From Agrypnia vestita (Eukaryota > Arthropoda > Insecta > Trichoptera > Phryganeidae), in the NCBI GenBank assembly GCA_016648135.1, contig JADDOH010024973.1:124001-188000 (forward strand): 64,000 bases of DNA, written 5' to 3'. A program made the translations under genes and the position numbers. The notes beneath the pieces were generated by a model that searched no databases, was not told the DNA's origin, and was given only the letters and a program-made list of their open reading frames with translations. Shown here piece by piece: positions 45,065 through 56,124 of the stretch; position 1 is the first letter of the stretch, and every line of letters starts with the position of its first letter.

Positions 45065-45950
45065 ACCTTAAACACATTTGCGATGAATATATTCAGCCAC
45101 ATTATAGTTTTTTGTTATCTATCCACTTTTCTACTTACTACTTGTCAGGTTATTTCAATCATTTAAAATAATGACTATCTACTGAAATATACAATATATA
45201 TTCACTCGGCACTAATTAATAATTGTTTATCAAAATTAAAAAGCCACCAAAGAAAAATCCAACTTGTAGGTATACCATAGTGTCTATAAGCTTTATTGAC
45301 GGTATTTGCAGAAAAAACGGTGGACATACCCAATGTGTCGTATGTCACTATGTATTTCGAAAAAAGAATTATATTTTTAACGTAATAGTTATCAAAATCT
45401 ATTTATTGTACAAGGTAATGCAAAAAATGCGATTTCAGTATACTTTTAATAACGTTTTATCAGATTACTTATATTCGTTATGAAATAAAAAATTACTGAA
45501 TATTTAAAATTTGCTCACTAAAAAATTAGCTGAGGTTTTCCGTACGAGGGTAGGTGTTAATACACCTTCAAACGCTAATACACTGTAAAATCAACTTTTA
45601 AAAATATGATGTAATTCTAATGCAGACTACGTTGGTATTTGAAAAAGAGCATCTAATTAAAAATGCAATACGCAAATACCTCAAATATATCATTCTGATA
45701 TCTCTATAATTCAAGGCCATTGATTGAGGCAAAAGTGTCAGTTTTAATGAAAACTGTAAATGCAGTATTTAATTACACACAAAAATGCAATATTTGAGTA
45801 GGTACCATTAAATTCGAAAGTCGAGACGGATGACAGCCCATAACCTACTTTGCACCGAATATAATTTTTATTGTTTTTGTTAAATACACAATTCCCAGAA
45901 ATTAGGTTTAAAATAAATAATATTTTACTGAGAAGAGCACCATCCAAACA
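45065..45950. other. AT-rich stretch, nothing recognised
   Basis: No supported feature. Confidence 0.4.
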
Positions 45951-45954
45951 GCCT

Positions 45955-46085
45955 CCGTAAGTGTGGACCGTGCAGCGTGCAGCGTGCGGCGTGCACCCCG
46001 CCGCCCGGCAAACAAGCAGCCCCCGGGGGTCCGGCGGGCCTCCCGCGCCCCCTTCCCCCCTGGGCCGGCAATGCCTACTATCACA
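45955..46085. other. Very GC-rich island with heptamer repeat
   Basis: CGTGCAG is repeated about four times (45969-45996, last copies varied), followed by C/G-runs such as CCCCCGGGGGTCCGG. The GC peak of the window. Function unknown. Confidence 0.4.
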
Positions 46086-46089
46086 ATTT

Positions 46090-47780
46090 AAAAAATAATT
46101 AAGTTGAAGTATAAGCTTGACGTACAATAACAGAAAACATAAGTTACCCGTTACTCATTCTACATCGGGTGGATTCAAAATGAACATTCATTTGATGAGA
46201 AATCCATTATTAAAAGTGCAATAACGTAATTACGGAACAGACGTGAGTTAATTAGTGGGAATGGTTCAATGGTATGAAACGAGTCGTGTATGCATTTTAT
46301 TTCATTCATGTATGCAATTTGTCTACCTGTTTATTTACGAAGTCGATAGCCTACACCGAATAGATGTCATTATGAAACTTTTTTCTCTTAGAAAATACAT
46401 TTTTATTATAATGATGCAATTTTAGAACACACATAGTTCTTTTATTTTTAACCAAATTAGATAAATTAAGTAAAACTATATATATAGAAAAAGTTTATTT
46501 ATCGGTCATCTGTAGATATACATATAATAATCTGTATACATTGTGAATCTATTTTAGCCAGATACAATAAATATTTTCATCAGTTTAATATTTTTAAAAA
46601 GAAAATTAGATCAATCAAATAGAATGAATAAGAATCCACAAATCACTCTCCATGGCGGATTACCTAAATGAAAAAAGAAAAAGAAAAGAAAAAGAATCAA
46701 TTATATAGATACATAGAAAAAATATTTGGTTACAACTGGGATAGGTTTTCCTCGCCGGGGAAGTGCAATTCTAATTTCGCCATGTAATGAAAATAAACTT
46801 ATAGGTGCATGTAACATGCGTATATGTAAACACACGTTTTGTACTATGAAAACATCCATATCCACATAGATATCAAATTTGATAGCTTATATTGAACAAT
46901 GAATCCCAAAAATCCTTGAGGTGAAAGAAACTCGCGAAAACGGCGCTATAAAAATGATCCAATTATTATTATTATTAAATTAATTATTTTTTTATTAAAT
47001 CTGGAATAATTTTAATACAACTAACATATTTTGTAGGGAAAATATTTTTTTATTATGGACTTGAAGTTTTATTATTTACATTTTTCACTTTTTGGGAATC
47101 TACTGGTTAACCAAAACATTAACTTAAAGCGCACACACACAAACCTAAGTAATCTTATTTAATACGTCACATTCTTCCATAAGTACAAAATCTGTATTTA
47201 GGTCACGTTCATAAAATTACAATGTAATTAATATAACAGCTAGGCCGAGAGACATTTTATTGTGTTAAGTGATGTACAACTCTCGGAAGATATTTTAGTG
47301 GTTTTCTTTGAGAGTTAATAGAATGCATTATTGAATGAAGGATGGACCAGTCAATGCCATACGAGTTATGTATGTGCAGGCGCCCTAATTTTTGACAATG
47401 CTCCAAATGGATCTCTTTTGCAAAAATCTATATTTGTCGCATTTCTTCGTACCTGTACTAATTAAAGTTACGTTACGTAAGATGATAGACGATGGTAAAT
47501 ATATTGCTGGAAGAACAGAAGAAGGAAATACGTAAAGGAATTTCTGTTTATATGCGTTTTCAAATCATGTTCTCCGTACAGAAAATACCTATATGATTTT
47601 TGTGTGAGACACTTACTGTTACTATGGTTTAACCGCTGAGAAGTTTAGTATAACTAATGCAAAAATATATATTTCTCTCTCATTCGCACTAATATTGGCT
47701 CCATGTAAAAGAAGAAAACAAATATAACAGAATGAGATTATCATACCAAATCTCTCGATTGGCGATTGGCCTACATTATT
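46090..47780. other. AT-rich stretch, nothing recognised
   Basis: Includes an A/G-rich simple run (AAAGAAAAAGAAAAG) near 46675. No genes or repeats supported. Confidence 0.4.
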
Positions 47781-48014
47781 TTTAATGAATAATATTAATT
47801 TCAGACAATATGTGTCACAAACTAAACATTATACCGCCATGGAGGATCATACAAGTGAGATAACTTTCACATTTCCTAACTTACCTTCACCAGATTCCAC
47901 GTGGGATGGACAGAAAGGATATAGCACCACACTCTTCTGTTCTGAGACACAACTCTCATCTCATTCACATTTTCTTATTCACATTTTCTCGTTCAAGCAC
48001 GTAGCTTGTTAAGC

Positions 48015-48100
48015 ATCTTCCAATATCTGGTTTACCTGGTCTGATGCCATCAACGCTCGCGTCATATATTTTCTTACCATTTTCTTACCAATAATTCATT
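48015..48100 (-). pseudogene. Possible LINE C-terminal scrap
   Basis: The minus strand reads DASVDGIRPGKPDIGRCL, reminiscent of the V.G.R..GRP...W segment of non-LTR tails. It is too short to be sure. Confidence 0.3.
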
Positions 48101-48409
48101 CAACTTTTTTAATACTCATTTATAATACTCATCATCATGCGAAGATTTATTACTTCTATTATTTGCTCTCTCTCTCAAGTACATATCTTGAAAATGCTAA
48201 AACCCACGAGGCATTGGAGAGCAAACAGTGATGATGATAATAATGATTATTTAGTCTTTGATGGATTTCTCCGAAAATGCGTAAAATAACGGTCCCTACG
48301 TAAAGAAAGACATCTTCAGAAAAGCAATTTTACAGGAGAGTTGTTTGAAGTTTAGCTTTCCATAGCGTCGGGTTTTTTCTCTGAAAAAAGTGGAAACATA
48401 TCTATTTTT

Positions 48410-48840
48410 ACTCCTCTTTACATTAACAGACGCTTGTCTTCTTGTCTTCTTGTCTGACGAAAAAACTTTGGATCCATTTTAAACCCCTTTCCCGTGATCC
48501 AATCGAGCTGAAACTTTGCAAGCAGACTCGTGGCGACGATCAAGAAGGTCTATCAAATTTTCATTAAAAAAATTAATACATTTTTGGATTTTTCAAATTT
48601 TGAACGGTTTTTTAATACAACTTATTAAGTTGTATGAAAATATTTCAACGCGTCTGGTAGATGCGGAACCTGATTATAGTATAATTTTGGATTTTTGGAA
48701 ATTTTTTATTACTCCCTTTCGTAGCGTCGCCCGACCGAAGCCTAACGCGTAGGTTTGAGCGCTAAACCAGTTTCCACTAGTAAATGAGAAAGGGAGTATA
48801 ATAAAAACTTAGTTTTTATGGGTTACTTTTTAAAATGTTA
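48410..48840. repeat. Dispersed repeat R, copy 3 (composite)
   Basis: Same core as copies 1 and 2 (GTGATCCAATCGAG, AGACTCGTGGCGACGATCAA), but with an extra block near 48707-48790 bounded by ACTCCCTTTC and GAAAGGGAGT. It may be two related units fused, or a copy with an insertion. Confidence 0.7.
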
Positions 48841-49149
48841 TATTTCGGAGAAGAATATTTTCTGTGCATTGGTACAAAAAATTCAAAAAATGTATTTTTG
48901 GTAGATGGCGGAATTCAGTCGTTCTTCGTTGCGAATTTCGTTCGAATTTTCGAATTACCCACTGAAAACAAATTGGCGATTTTAACGCAATTCGAAGAAT
49001 TCGAGACAATTTCTCAATTCTTCAATTATTCGTTCATCACAGAACAAAACCTTTTTTTTTTTTATTTATTATTATTAATCTTAAATTCGTCTGATCATAG
49101 TGATTTGACATGAAGATTTTTAGCGAATAATGGAAAAAAATGTATCTTT

Positions 49150-49258
49150 AATCCAGTTTGCGTATTTTAGTTAAGTTTGATCTAGTCTGCGTCTTTAAAA
49201 ATTTAAGTTTAATGTAGTCTGCGTGTTTAAAAATTTAAGTTGAATCTAGTCTGCGTCT
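49150..49258. repeat. Tandem repeat, unit about 32 bp, about 3.5 copies
   Basis: CTAGTCTGCGTCTTTAAAAA / GTAGTCTGCGTGTTTAAAAA units follow each other with ATTTAAGTT spacers; the first unit is degenerate and the last truncated. It leads straight into a GC-rich island. Confidence 0.75.
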
Positions 49259-49475
49259 GGCCCGCGATCTCGCTCGCGCTCTCGCGTTTGATCGCACCTC
49301 CAGCGAGCAGGTGATGTAAGTGCGAGCTGGATTCCTCGCCGCATTCTCGCGCCGCGGTCCGGAAGTTCTGCCAGCTATTCGAACCGACGTTTCCTCCACT
49401 TTTTACAAGCTCCATCCTTTTAATGTGCCAACGTCGCATCAGACACGTTACCGCGCGATGTCCTCAGGAAGGGTT
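49258..49475. other. GC-rich island
   Basis: CpG-rich (GCGATCTCGCTCGCGCTCTC, CTCGCGCCGCGG) with frames open on both strands and no domain. Candidate regulatory DNA. Confidence 0.25.
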
Positions 49476-49540
49476 GTCAGTACCTACTCGCCTGCTAATA
49501 CTAATAATAATGTTTGAACAATATTTTTATATGTATATTC

Positions 49541-49640
49541 TGGAACACAATTGCTGGATTTCGTTCAGAGAGGGATGATTATTAATTAAGATAAATAATT
49601 ATACAATAGTCTTTATAGGGTATCATTACGAGCTGCGAAA
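49541..49640. mobile_element. MITE M, copy 3 (left arm fragment)
   Basis: GGAACACAATTGCTGGATTT, AGAGAGGGATGATTATTAAT and AAGATAAATAATTATA match the left arms of copies 4 and 6. Confidence 0.6.
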
Positions 49641-49661
49641 TCTAGATAGGTACTCGTATAC

Positions 49662-49877
49662 CAGGGGCGTGCAATGAGAACACGAAGCACTTTTTCTTAA
49701 GCATATATTTTGAAAAGAAACCGAAATATGAGATATATGTCGAAATATTCCTATCACAACATTTTATTCAGATTTTAATATTTCATAATATTCTGCCAGC
49801 TAAATATTTAATTTCAATTTTTTTTTAATGTATGTTTAAATGAAAGTCATGCTTCTTGTTCTCATTGCATGCGCCTG
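49662..49877. mobile_element. MITE with about 28-bp inverted ends
   Basis: The left end carries GTGCAATGAGAACACGAAGC and the right end GCTTCTTGTTCTCATTGCAT as an inverted near-copy, 216 bp overall. The interior is AT-rich with no ORF. The target duplication is unclear. Confidence 0.75.
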
Positions 49878-49966
49878 AGATATGCTATAATTGGAATGGA
49901 ACGGACAATAAATGTCTTAGCAAAGTCCTTTTAAATATTTGAAAGATACAGATTTATAACATATGA

Positions 49967-50165
49967 GGGCTATAAAAACAATGGCAGTAATATCCTAAAA
50001 ACATTTTCAGCAGTCATCGAGGTACGAATATATGTAGAATATACTGAATTCGTGTTTTTATATGAAATACAGCCTATAAATTTATAGAAAACTTTTTGCA
50101 AGCGATAGATTTATATAATCTAGATTTCAGTAAATTGATTCAGTACATCGGTGATTGCACTAAAA
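49967..50165. mobile_element. MITE Q, copy 2
   Basis: GGGCTATAAAAACAATGGCA starts the copy; CAGTCATCGAGG and CAGTACATCGGTGATTGC mark the subterminal arms. The right terminus is decayed. Confidence 0.65.
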
Positions 50166-50284
50166 AAATGTATATTGTATTTTTTCCTTTTCATATATAC
50201 AAAAAAATAATAATGTATGTATATTCTTACAGTGGAAATGCTGGTGTAATATAAAGTTGTGGTGGCAGTGGAATATAAAAACAT

Positions 50285-50720
50285 TCATTCCCAGAATATT
50301 TTGAGTATATCCAAATTTTTCAAGAATACAATACTGAATTTTATCCCCAGAGGGACATCATTAATCAAGATACATTATGTCTCATAGGGACGAAGCCGTA
50401 TTTTTATATAGGAAAGTAGATATGGAAGACTTTTTGAGTGTTCATAGGGCTTACGACCTATCATTTAAGTGATCACTTTACACAATGTAAATTTAAATCC
50501 AAAAATGTTGATGAATGGAAGTGGTCACTGAAGCCAGCCGTACGATAGATATGTAGTAAGCCCTATGAACACACAAAAAAAATTCTACACCTACATTCCC
50601 ATATAAAAATATAGCTTCGTCTCTATGAGACATCTGCAATACATCTTGACTTCCATACATAGCTTCGTCTCTGTGAGACTTTTATAATTTATCTTAATTA
50701 ATAATAATATCATCGTGGGT
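50285..50720. mobile_element. MITE M, copy 4 (near full)
   Basis: The left arm (AAGAATACAATACTGAATTT, CATAGGGACGAAGCCG, TTCATAGGGCTTACGACC) mirrors the right arm (AGTAAGCCCTATGAACAC, ATAGCTTCGTCTCTATGAGA). TTTACACAATGTAA lies near the centre. The right arm carries a partial duplication of its CTTCGTCTC segment. Confidence 0.75.
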
Positions 50721-50724
50721 AAAA

Positions 50725-51160
50725 AACTATATGGACGAATGTCGTCAGTTAGCAATATGCGTTTCACCATTCGAACAGCATGTAGCAAAATACTTGCTAA
50801 CACTAACAAGGTAAAGTGACACATTTTGGGCTCATATTCTGCCGTGCATCGCCAGGTGATATTTTATCATACACGCATACCTACGGTGGCGGCACTACTT
50901 ATTCACTGCACAAATAGTCATATGCAGCTACTTCAATATTATTATTAATATAAGCAAAATTACGTGTAACAAATTTGTAAAAAAAAAACGCTGTTATACA
51001 TACCACCTTCAGACAGCCAAATAACGATCCGCCGCAAATGTACAATTTTATTTCATTTTAATTTTTTAACATTACAAACTGCAACACCACGAGGCCACGA
51101 GGTTTAATTACTGTTACGACTGACACCACATTAATTAATGCAGTACCTATATATTATCTT
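50725..51160. other. Mixed stretch, nothing recognised
   Basis: No supported feature. Confidence 0.35.
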
Positions 51161-51162
51161 CG

Positions 51163-51445
51163 GCGAAAGGAACAACCGAATAAGTCAAAAATGCAGGTTC
51201 GCAGGAAAATTTTTGAATAAAAAATAAATTAATTTTTGCACCAGTAGTTTTGTTTTTTGCACAAGAACTATGAACCAAGTTGACTAATATCGTTTTTTCT
51301 TGCCTAATTTTTCAAATAATTAATCGTGTCATTTGTCCTTTTCCAAAAATTAAAAATAGTCGCCTTTTAATCTAATTTTTCTTTGATAGATATGTACCAA
51401 TCTAAAGAACAACTCTGCGTACTTAACTCACAACTCGATTTTTTT
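51163..51445. repeat. Dispersed repeat O, copy 2
   Basis: Colinear with 4606-4935 over AGGAACAACCGAA, TTTTTGCACCAGTAG, AAGTTGACTAAT and TTTTTCAAATAATTAATC. Confidence 0.75.
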
Positions 51446-51536
51446 ACTCATTCGGTAGTAACTTTCACCCACAGATATAGGTATATGTAGTTATAATTTT
51501 TATTTTATTTATTCATACCCACTATACCAACTAACC

Positions 51537-51854
51537 CTAATCTGTTTTTAAGTAGTTCTCTTGGTAATGTACACATATCTCACAGCGGTCCCGCCATTTT
51601 TGAAAACACTTTTGAATGATGTTTAGCTGGGCTGACGCGTTCCACATAATATACTCTCTTGATTTTAACCGGGTTCTTTTCAGCGACATTTTTAACTTGA
51701 GTAATAGCCAAAAATCACACAAAGCCATGTCGGGAGAGTGGGGAGTCTGACAAACCAGGTAAATCTTTTGTGTGACCAAGAAAGCCTGAATTAGATGTGA
51801 ATAATAGGCGGATACATTATCGAATATGTTAATGAATATGTTTATTTGGGACAA
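51537..51854 (-). pseudogene. Mariner transposase, C-terminal fragment (DD34D)
   Basis: A 105-codon frame whose best part reads DNVSAYYSHLIQAFL..., PHSPDMALCDFWLLLKLK, and later FQKWRDRCEICV. The second Asp (in DNVSAYY, usually DNAPAH) and third Asp (in ALCDFW) are present, separated by exactly 34 residues as in mariner transposases. The N-terminal DNA-binding half and first catalytic Asp are absent, so it is inactive. The frame's N-terminal end coincides with the start of a LINE tail on the opposite strand. Confidence 0.85.
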
Positions 51855-52375
51855 CTAACATCAATAAAAGATCAATATTCAAAAGAAATCGACAGAAGGA
51901 TAAGCAATAAATGGAAACCTTACTGGTCGTTAAAAGGAATAGTTAAAAACGAAACAATACCAATGACGGTGACAAAACAAACTATATAACTTGTGTATTC
52001 TCCCATGTCTCCTTATGGGTGCCAAACTTGGACAGCCGCGAGCAAAAACTTATAGTTTGCCAACACAATATGGAGCGGAGTATGCTAAAGTAAAAATAAG
52101 GCTACGTGACAGGTGGACGACTGCAAAAATAAGGAAAGGACAAAAGTTAGCGATGTTTTACTAAAAATAAAAAAACTCAAATGGAACAAGACTGGTCATA
52201 TTATGAGAACAAACAGAGGAATATGGACGAAATATGTCATGGAAAAGTATCCTAGAAATGGAAAAAGACAAAAAAGGACGTCAAATCAAGAGATGGAAAG
52301 ATGACCTACCAAAAGAATGGAGAAGATTAGCTCGCGACAGAGATGAGAGAAGAGTGTATACTTACCTAATTGAAT
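51846..52375 (+). pseudogene. LINE reverse-transcriptase C-terminal region
   Basis: The plus strand begins VNEYVYLGQLTSIKDQYSKE, then IDRRISNKWKPYWSLKGIVK and SPYGCQTWT after a stop. Later blocks are QHNMERSML, KLKWNKTGHIMRTNRGIWTK, YPRNGKRQKR, DDLPKEWRRLARDRDERR. This is the YLG...I..RI...W..., YGCQTW, MERS, KW...GH..R, GKR..GRP..RW.DD, W.R.ARDR series at the end of non-LTR endonuclease/RT proteins. Several stops and frameshifts; the catalytic RT core lies upstream and is missing. It is the longest LINE remnant in the window. Confidence 0.85.
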
Positions 52376-52499
52376 TAAGTTATTATTTTATTAAAGTAGA
52401 TTAAAATTACTTTCACTCACTATATTAATTTATTTATTTAATAGGCGGGTGCATTATTGACCGATCGGATTGCCATTATACTTAATTATTTATTCATCT

Positions 52500-52690
52500 C
52501 CCATATTTTTATTTTTATTTTGTGATTGTCTATACTTCAATTATATTTTTTTAATATTGTTGATATATTGATAGATTTATCCTGATGAAAGGATCATTGG
52601 CCACGAAACATTTTGGTGTTTTCAATAAAAAAGTGGTGAAAACAAAGTTTATTTTTATTAATTATATATGTCACCACAAAATGTTTTTGC
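52500..52690 (+). mobile_element. Penelope-like terminal sequence with hammerhead
   Basis: ATTGTCTATACTTCAATT, TATCCTGATGAAAGG, the hammerhead, then AAAGTGGTGAAAACAAAG. The 59.7-kb copy (minus) shows the same order; the block after the hammerhead is also like 11.7 kb. TGTCACCACAAAATGTTTTT follows, as at 11730. Confidence 0.75.
52582..52609 (+). ncRNA. Hammerhead ribozyme motif
   Basis: CTGATGA, helix II GGATC-ATT-GGCC (one A-C mismatch and a G-T pair), C, then GAAAC. Helix III can form with a nearby GT(T), and TTTAT upstream can pair with ATAAA downstream as helix I. Core intact; activity not certain. Confidence 0.7.
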
Positions 52691-52708
52691 TCATATTGAA
52701 TGAGATAT

Positions 52709-52860
52709 TTTTAATACCAAATATGCAGAGTATCGTCGTACGGTGAGGCAGACACTGGAAACTTGTCACCCTCCTTGAAAATTTGCATTATATACATTAT
52801 ACGTATTACTTATTATTACTTTCACTCCTTAATACCACCAAGTCTTTTCTGTGTCGTCTT
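52709..52860. repeat. Dispersed repeat shared with 14.3 kb
   Basis: TTTTTAATACCAAATATG and TACATTATACGTATTACTT match 14325-14400, separated here by an additional GC-richer block. Confidence 0.6.
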
Positions 52861-52999
52861 ATAATTATGGGAGACGTACAACTGCTCTTTTGTATTATTT
52901 TTTTACCATTTATTTGACTTCCTATTGGATCATTAAATAAATAGAATAAAATAAAAATTAAATTAATCAGAACACACGAAAGATAGTGAAACTTCAGTT

Positions 53000-53240
53000 T
53001 AGTCGCTGGGAAGTGAGCTCGGCTGCAGCTGTTCCAGGCGAGTCCTCCCCAGCCCACGGGTCCCAGCGCCATGGTAACGAGTAGGAGAGACTCGACGACG
53101 CCAGCCAGTAATTTATAGTAATCACTCCAGCCTACACTCCCGTTTCTTCAATTGGGCTTAACCTCATTTAGTCCGCTAGACACACGGCGCGCGCTGTACC
53201 AGCAGTCTCCACTTCGCGGACAGACGCGCCAACAATTCAT
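53000..53240. other. GC-rich island, candidate cis-regulatory element
   Basis: Contains GCGCCATGGTAACG (an RFX/X-box-like half site), GAGCTCGGCTGCAGCTG and CACACGGCGCGCGCTG. Open frames but no domain. Regulatory role is an inference. Confidence 0.3.
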
Positions 53241-53399
53241 TGATTGGAATATTATTTACAATCCGGACTGAAGGATTGTTTCTGACAATGTAGCAACGCC
53301 TCGTTATTGATATATTTTTTGCGATTCAATAAATGCAGGCAATAAGATAAATAATCCATCGATTTATTAATTAAGTTGAATGGTGTACCTACAAGTCAA

Positions 53400-53627
53400 A
53401 ATTTAAAAAAAAAATGTGAACGCAGTCATCGAGGATTACTAATTTAAAAAGTACTGAATACGAGATTTTACAGGAAATAAAACATATAAATTTATAGGAA
53501 ACATAATTTTGGAAGGGATAGATACAAAAAATCTTTAATTCAGTACATTCTAAATTAGTAATCCTGGGTGACTCATTCAAAACAATTTTAAAAAATTTTG
53601 GATATTGCTGCCTTTGTTTTTATACCC
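53400..53627. mobile_element. MITE Q, copy 3
   Basis: GCAGTCATCGAGGATTACTA and TAAATTAGTAATCCTGGGTG are inverted. The right terminus GGATATTGCTGCCTTTG with TATACCC matches copy 4; the left terminus is decayed. Confidence 0.75.
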
Positions 53628-53859
53628 TTCAAATGACCAATGCAGAAAGTGAAATATAAATAAAATTCACATACACTCTCTATGAATCACTTAAATCTCT
53701 GTCACCACTTAACTCAAAAAAATTGACTTTAAGCAATAAAGATCTATGTAGATTTGGGGCTATCCAAGTATTACGTAAGCACCAAAGGGGAGTGGGGGAG
53801 TCTTTGCTTTGTTTATTTTTGATGACCTGGAGGACAGGGGGTCTGGATGGTGGGATAGG

Positions 53860-54187
53860 GTTTGTTATACAACACTTTAAGCGATGCATTGTTTATGGCT
53901 ACAAATGCTCCTGGCAGAAGTGCGTTAACCGAGTAGAGCGCAGAATGGCTCCTCTTAGTCGGGAACTGGCTGATTTGATAATGCCTCATGAGCATTTTGG
54001 GTCTCATTTAGATGACCGTGAAGTTACAATTAATGAAAATTTAGAGATATCAAGTTTCTTTAAAATATGTTGGGTCCAGTGAACGAGATCCCTGATTTAC
54101 CATACATTAAATGGTATTCAGAACATGTGCGTGAAAGCCAGTATTTGCTTCCAATTGTAAAATGTTTAACCACCACTGCTGACAAGT
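53860..54187 (+). pseudogene. Fragment of an invertebrate transposon-associated protein of unknown function
   Basis: The frame reads NRVERRMAPLSRELADLI, MPHEHFGSHLDDREVTINEN, LEISSF, then (after an interrupted stretch) IPDLPYIKWYSEHVRESQYL and LPIVKC. I recall this R.MAPLS..L.GLILPH..FGSHLD...T.D..LE and HVR.SQY.LQI.KC pair from large repeated invertebrate proteins thought to be mobile-element derived, but cannot name the family. Usual continuation after KC is lost and stops are present, so it is a remnant. The upstream part of the open frame is probably not part of the protein. Confidence 0.55.
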
Positions 54188-54199
54188 TTATGTCCCCTT

Positions 54200-54770
54200 T
54201 ACAGAGGACATAAAACGCGAACCACAGCTGAGCCATATACGTAGGTTACAATAACTGATGTTATTTTTGAATAAATCACTCAATAATCGCGATAGACGGT
54301 AAACAGTTCCAGTAGACATCGTGCTGCATGCGTAATGTTGTACACGAGCCTGTACATACAATATTGTACAAAGACACACATAAAATATGCGCTCTTACTT
54401 ATTACACATCTTGGTAAGACAATCGATCTTCAGGTGTTCCAAACGTAAGTGACGCCAAGAATCGAAGTTCACACCTAGTAACAATTTACTGCCTGTAGGT
54501 TTTTCTGGTTCAAGTTCCGAGACACTTCTAACAGTACAAGGTATAATATTTTGAATATTAATGCATATTTCTAATCGTACGGTCAATAAAACCTTGGACT
54601 TTTTTTTTCCTTAAGAAGTATTTAAAAATATTATTAATCTAAAAATACTACAGTATGTATAAAAAATATGTATAAATTATTTTAATTTTATGACAATTGT
54701 ATTTGGCATTAATGCAGATAGTTTATTTTTTTACTAAATTATGAAGAAATTAATGATTATTTATAACCGT
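54200..54770. other. AT-rich stretch, nothing recognised
   Basis: No supported feature. Confidence 0.35.
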
Positions 54771-54778
54771 ATCACATG

Positions 54779-54898
54779 AGTAGCTTGTTGCAGTGGTTAT
54801 AACTCTCACTTAGTGATCCAATGGTGGATGGTTACAACCCCGTAACATCAGCAAGTTAGTCTTATTTTCATAGCACAAGCGTTTAGCATAGTTTAAAA
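54779..54898 (+). repeat. tRNA-derived SINE, family B, copy 2
   Basis: GTAGCTTGTTGCAGTGGTTA (A-box region), CTTAGTGATCC, B-box-like GATGGTTACAACCCCG, then TTTTCATAGCACAAGCGTTT, colinear with the minus-strand copy at 17150-17298. Confidence 0.75.
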
Positions 54899-54904
54899 GT
54901 AGTA

Positions 54905-55235
54905 AGAATATTGATGCGACACGTAAAAAACACATTGGGCTTAATTTCACCAAAGACAGGGTGATGAGAGAAACAAACTAGTTTCCTTAGTTCTTCATTT
55001 TTAGAGGCTATACTTAGTTCCTTACATAAATCACAAAACTTCAAAATTTTAAGAACTAAAAGTCATGTACTCGTTTACCTCCGTGCAAAAGACGGCGATT
55101 CGACGCTTCTCTTTTGCACAATGCAGATTGCCCAAAATCTCTTACAAATTTTCAATTTATGTAGTAGGTACCCACCAGTTAATATGTATGCATTCTAAAA
55201 ATAAATTAAACCAATGAATCTGGATTTCGCTTTAT
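54905..55235. other. Mixed stretch, nothing recognised
   Basis: No supported feature. Confidence 0.3.
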
Positions 55236-55244
55236 CAGGTCCTA

Positions 55245-55418
55245 TTGGTGATTGTATTTATACCGGTTACATAAAAACCGTTATTGGTAACTGATTTTTC
55301 ACAATTCGCAACTGTACTATAGTTGCGTGTCGAAAGTCAAAGTTAAAAGTTACAATCATTGATACAACCAGATACCGATTATTGTGTAACCGGTTAAAAT
55401 AACGGTTTGACCATCACT
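55245..55418. mobile_element. hAT-like MITE with 7-bp target duplication
   Basis: Flanked by AGGTCCT on both sides (55237-55243 and 55419-55425), the next base differing. Inverted subterminal blocks are ATACCGGTTAC and GTAACCGGTTA. The ends TTGGTGAT and CCATCACT resemble the TAGTGATG ends of the 58.9-kb element. A fragment of the same family is at 17430-17566. Confidence 0.6.
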
Positions 55419-55429
55419 AGGTCCTTCTG

Positions 55430-55630
55430 CCTGGAAAAAGATTCGCCGAAAGAAACAAACTTGGCTCAGCATCTCTCCGTAGTTGCGAGACCTACTCCTC
55501 CTCTGCGGCCTCTCTTTATTTCCAATCTTTCTTATACACTCTCTAAAGCGAAAACAAGGAGAATAGCCGGCTCTCCAACGATCTCTTTCACGTTCACCTA
55601 TCTAACACCCACCAATATGAAATAATTTAT
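55430..55630. other. Unassigned balanced-composition segment
   Basis: A 72-codon plus-strand frame with no domain; pyrimidine-rich. No repeat partner. Confidence 0.2.
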
Positions 55631-55859
55631 TGTCAATAAAAAAAAATCTAAAACATTGTATATGGGTACCACTTATTATTTATTTTTTATTTTACGTCAA
55701 CTGGTTTTTATATTTTCATTAGGAAGAACGTGTACTTGGAACAAATAATAATTCGTTTGTATAGTACTGAAATCAGATTATATACCCTATTATAGAGCCT
55801 TGAAAATGTGTAAAATCACATACCTATCCAAGGAGATAAACCTAAATATTATTAGCTAA

Positions 55860-56120
55860 GACGAACCCGGTCGTAGTATTTTCATCGTCGCTAAAAGAAC
55901 AAGTCTCTGTCAATGACCCTTGAAGATGAGTAGCGGCCGGTGAACACAAATACAACGTTACGGCAAATATTTGTCTTAAAAAATACCTGAATATTCCTCG
56001 CCGGTGTCAAATGTCTTCTCCGCTGAGCAAATTCTGTTTGGCAGATGTTTGCTTTATCTCGACGAGTAGTTTGCCTCTATTACGTCACATATTAAATTCA
56101 CTCCGATGACTTAATTATGC
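55860..56120. other. GC-richer island, possible cis-regulatory element
   Basis: Complex sequence including GAGTAGCGGCCGGTGAAC and TCCTCGCCGGTGTC. No frame of note. Confidence 0.25.
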
Positions 56121-56124
56121 AAAT

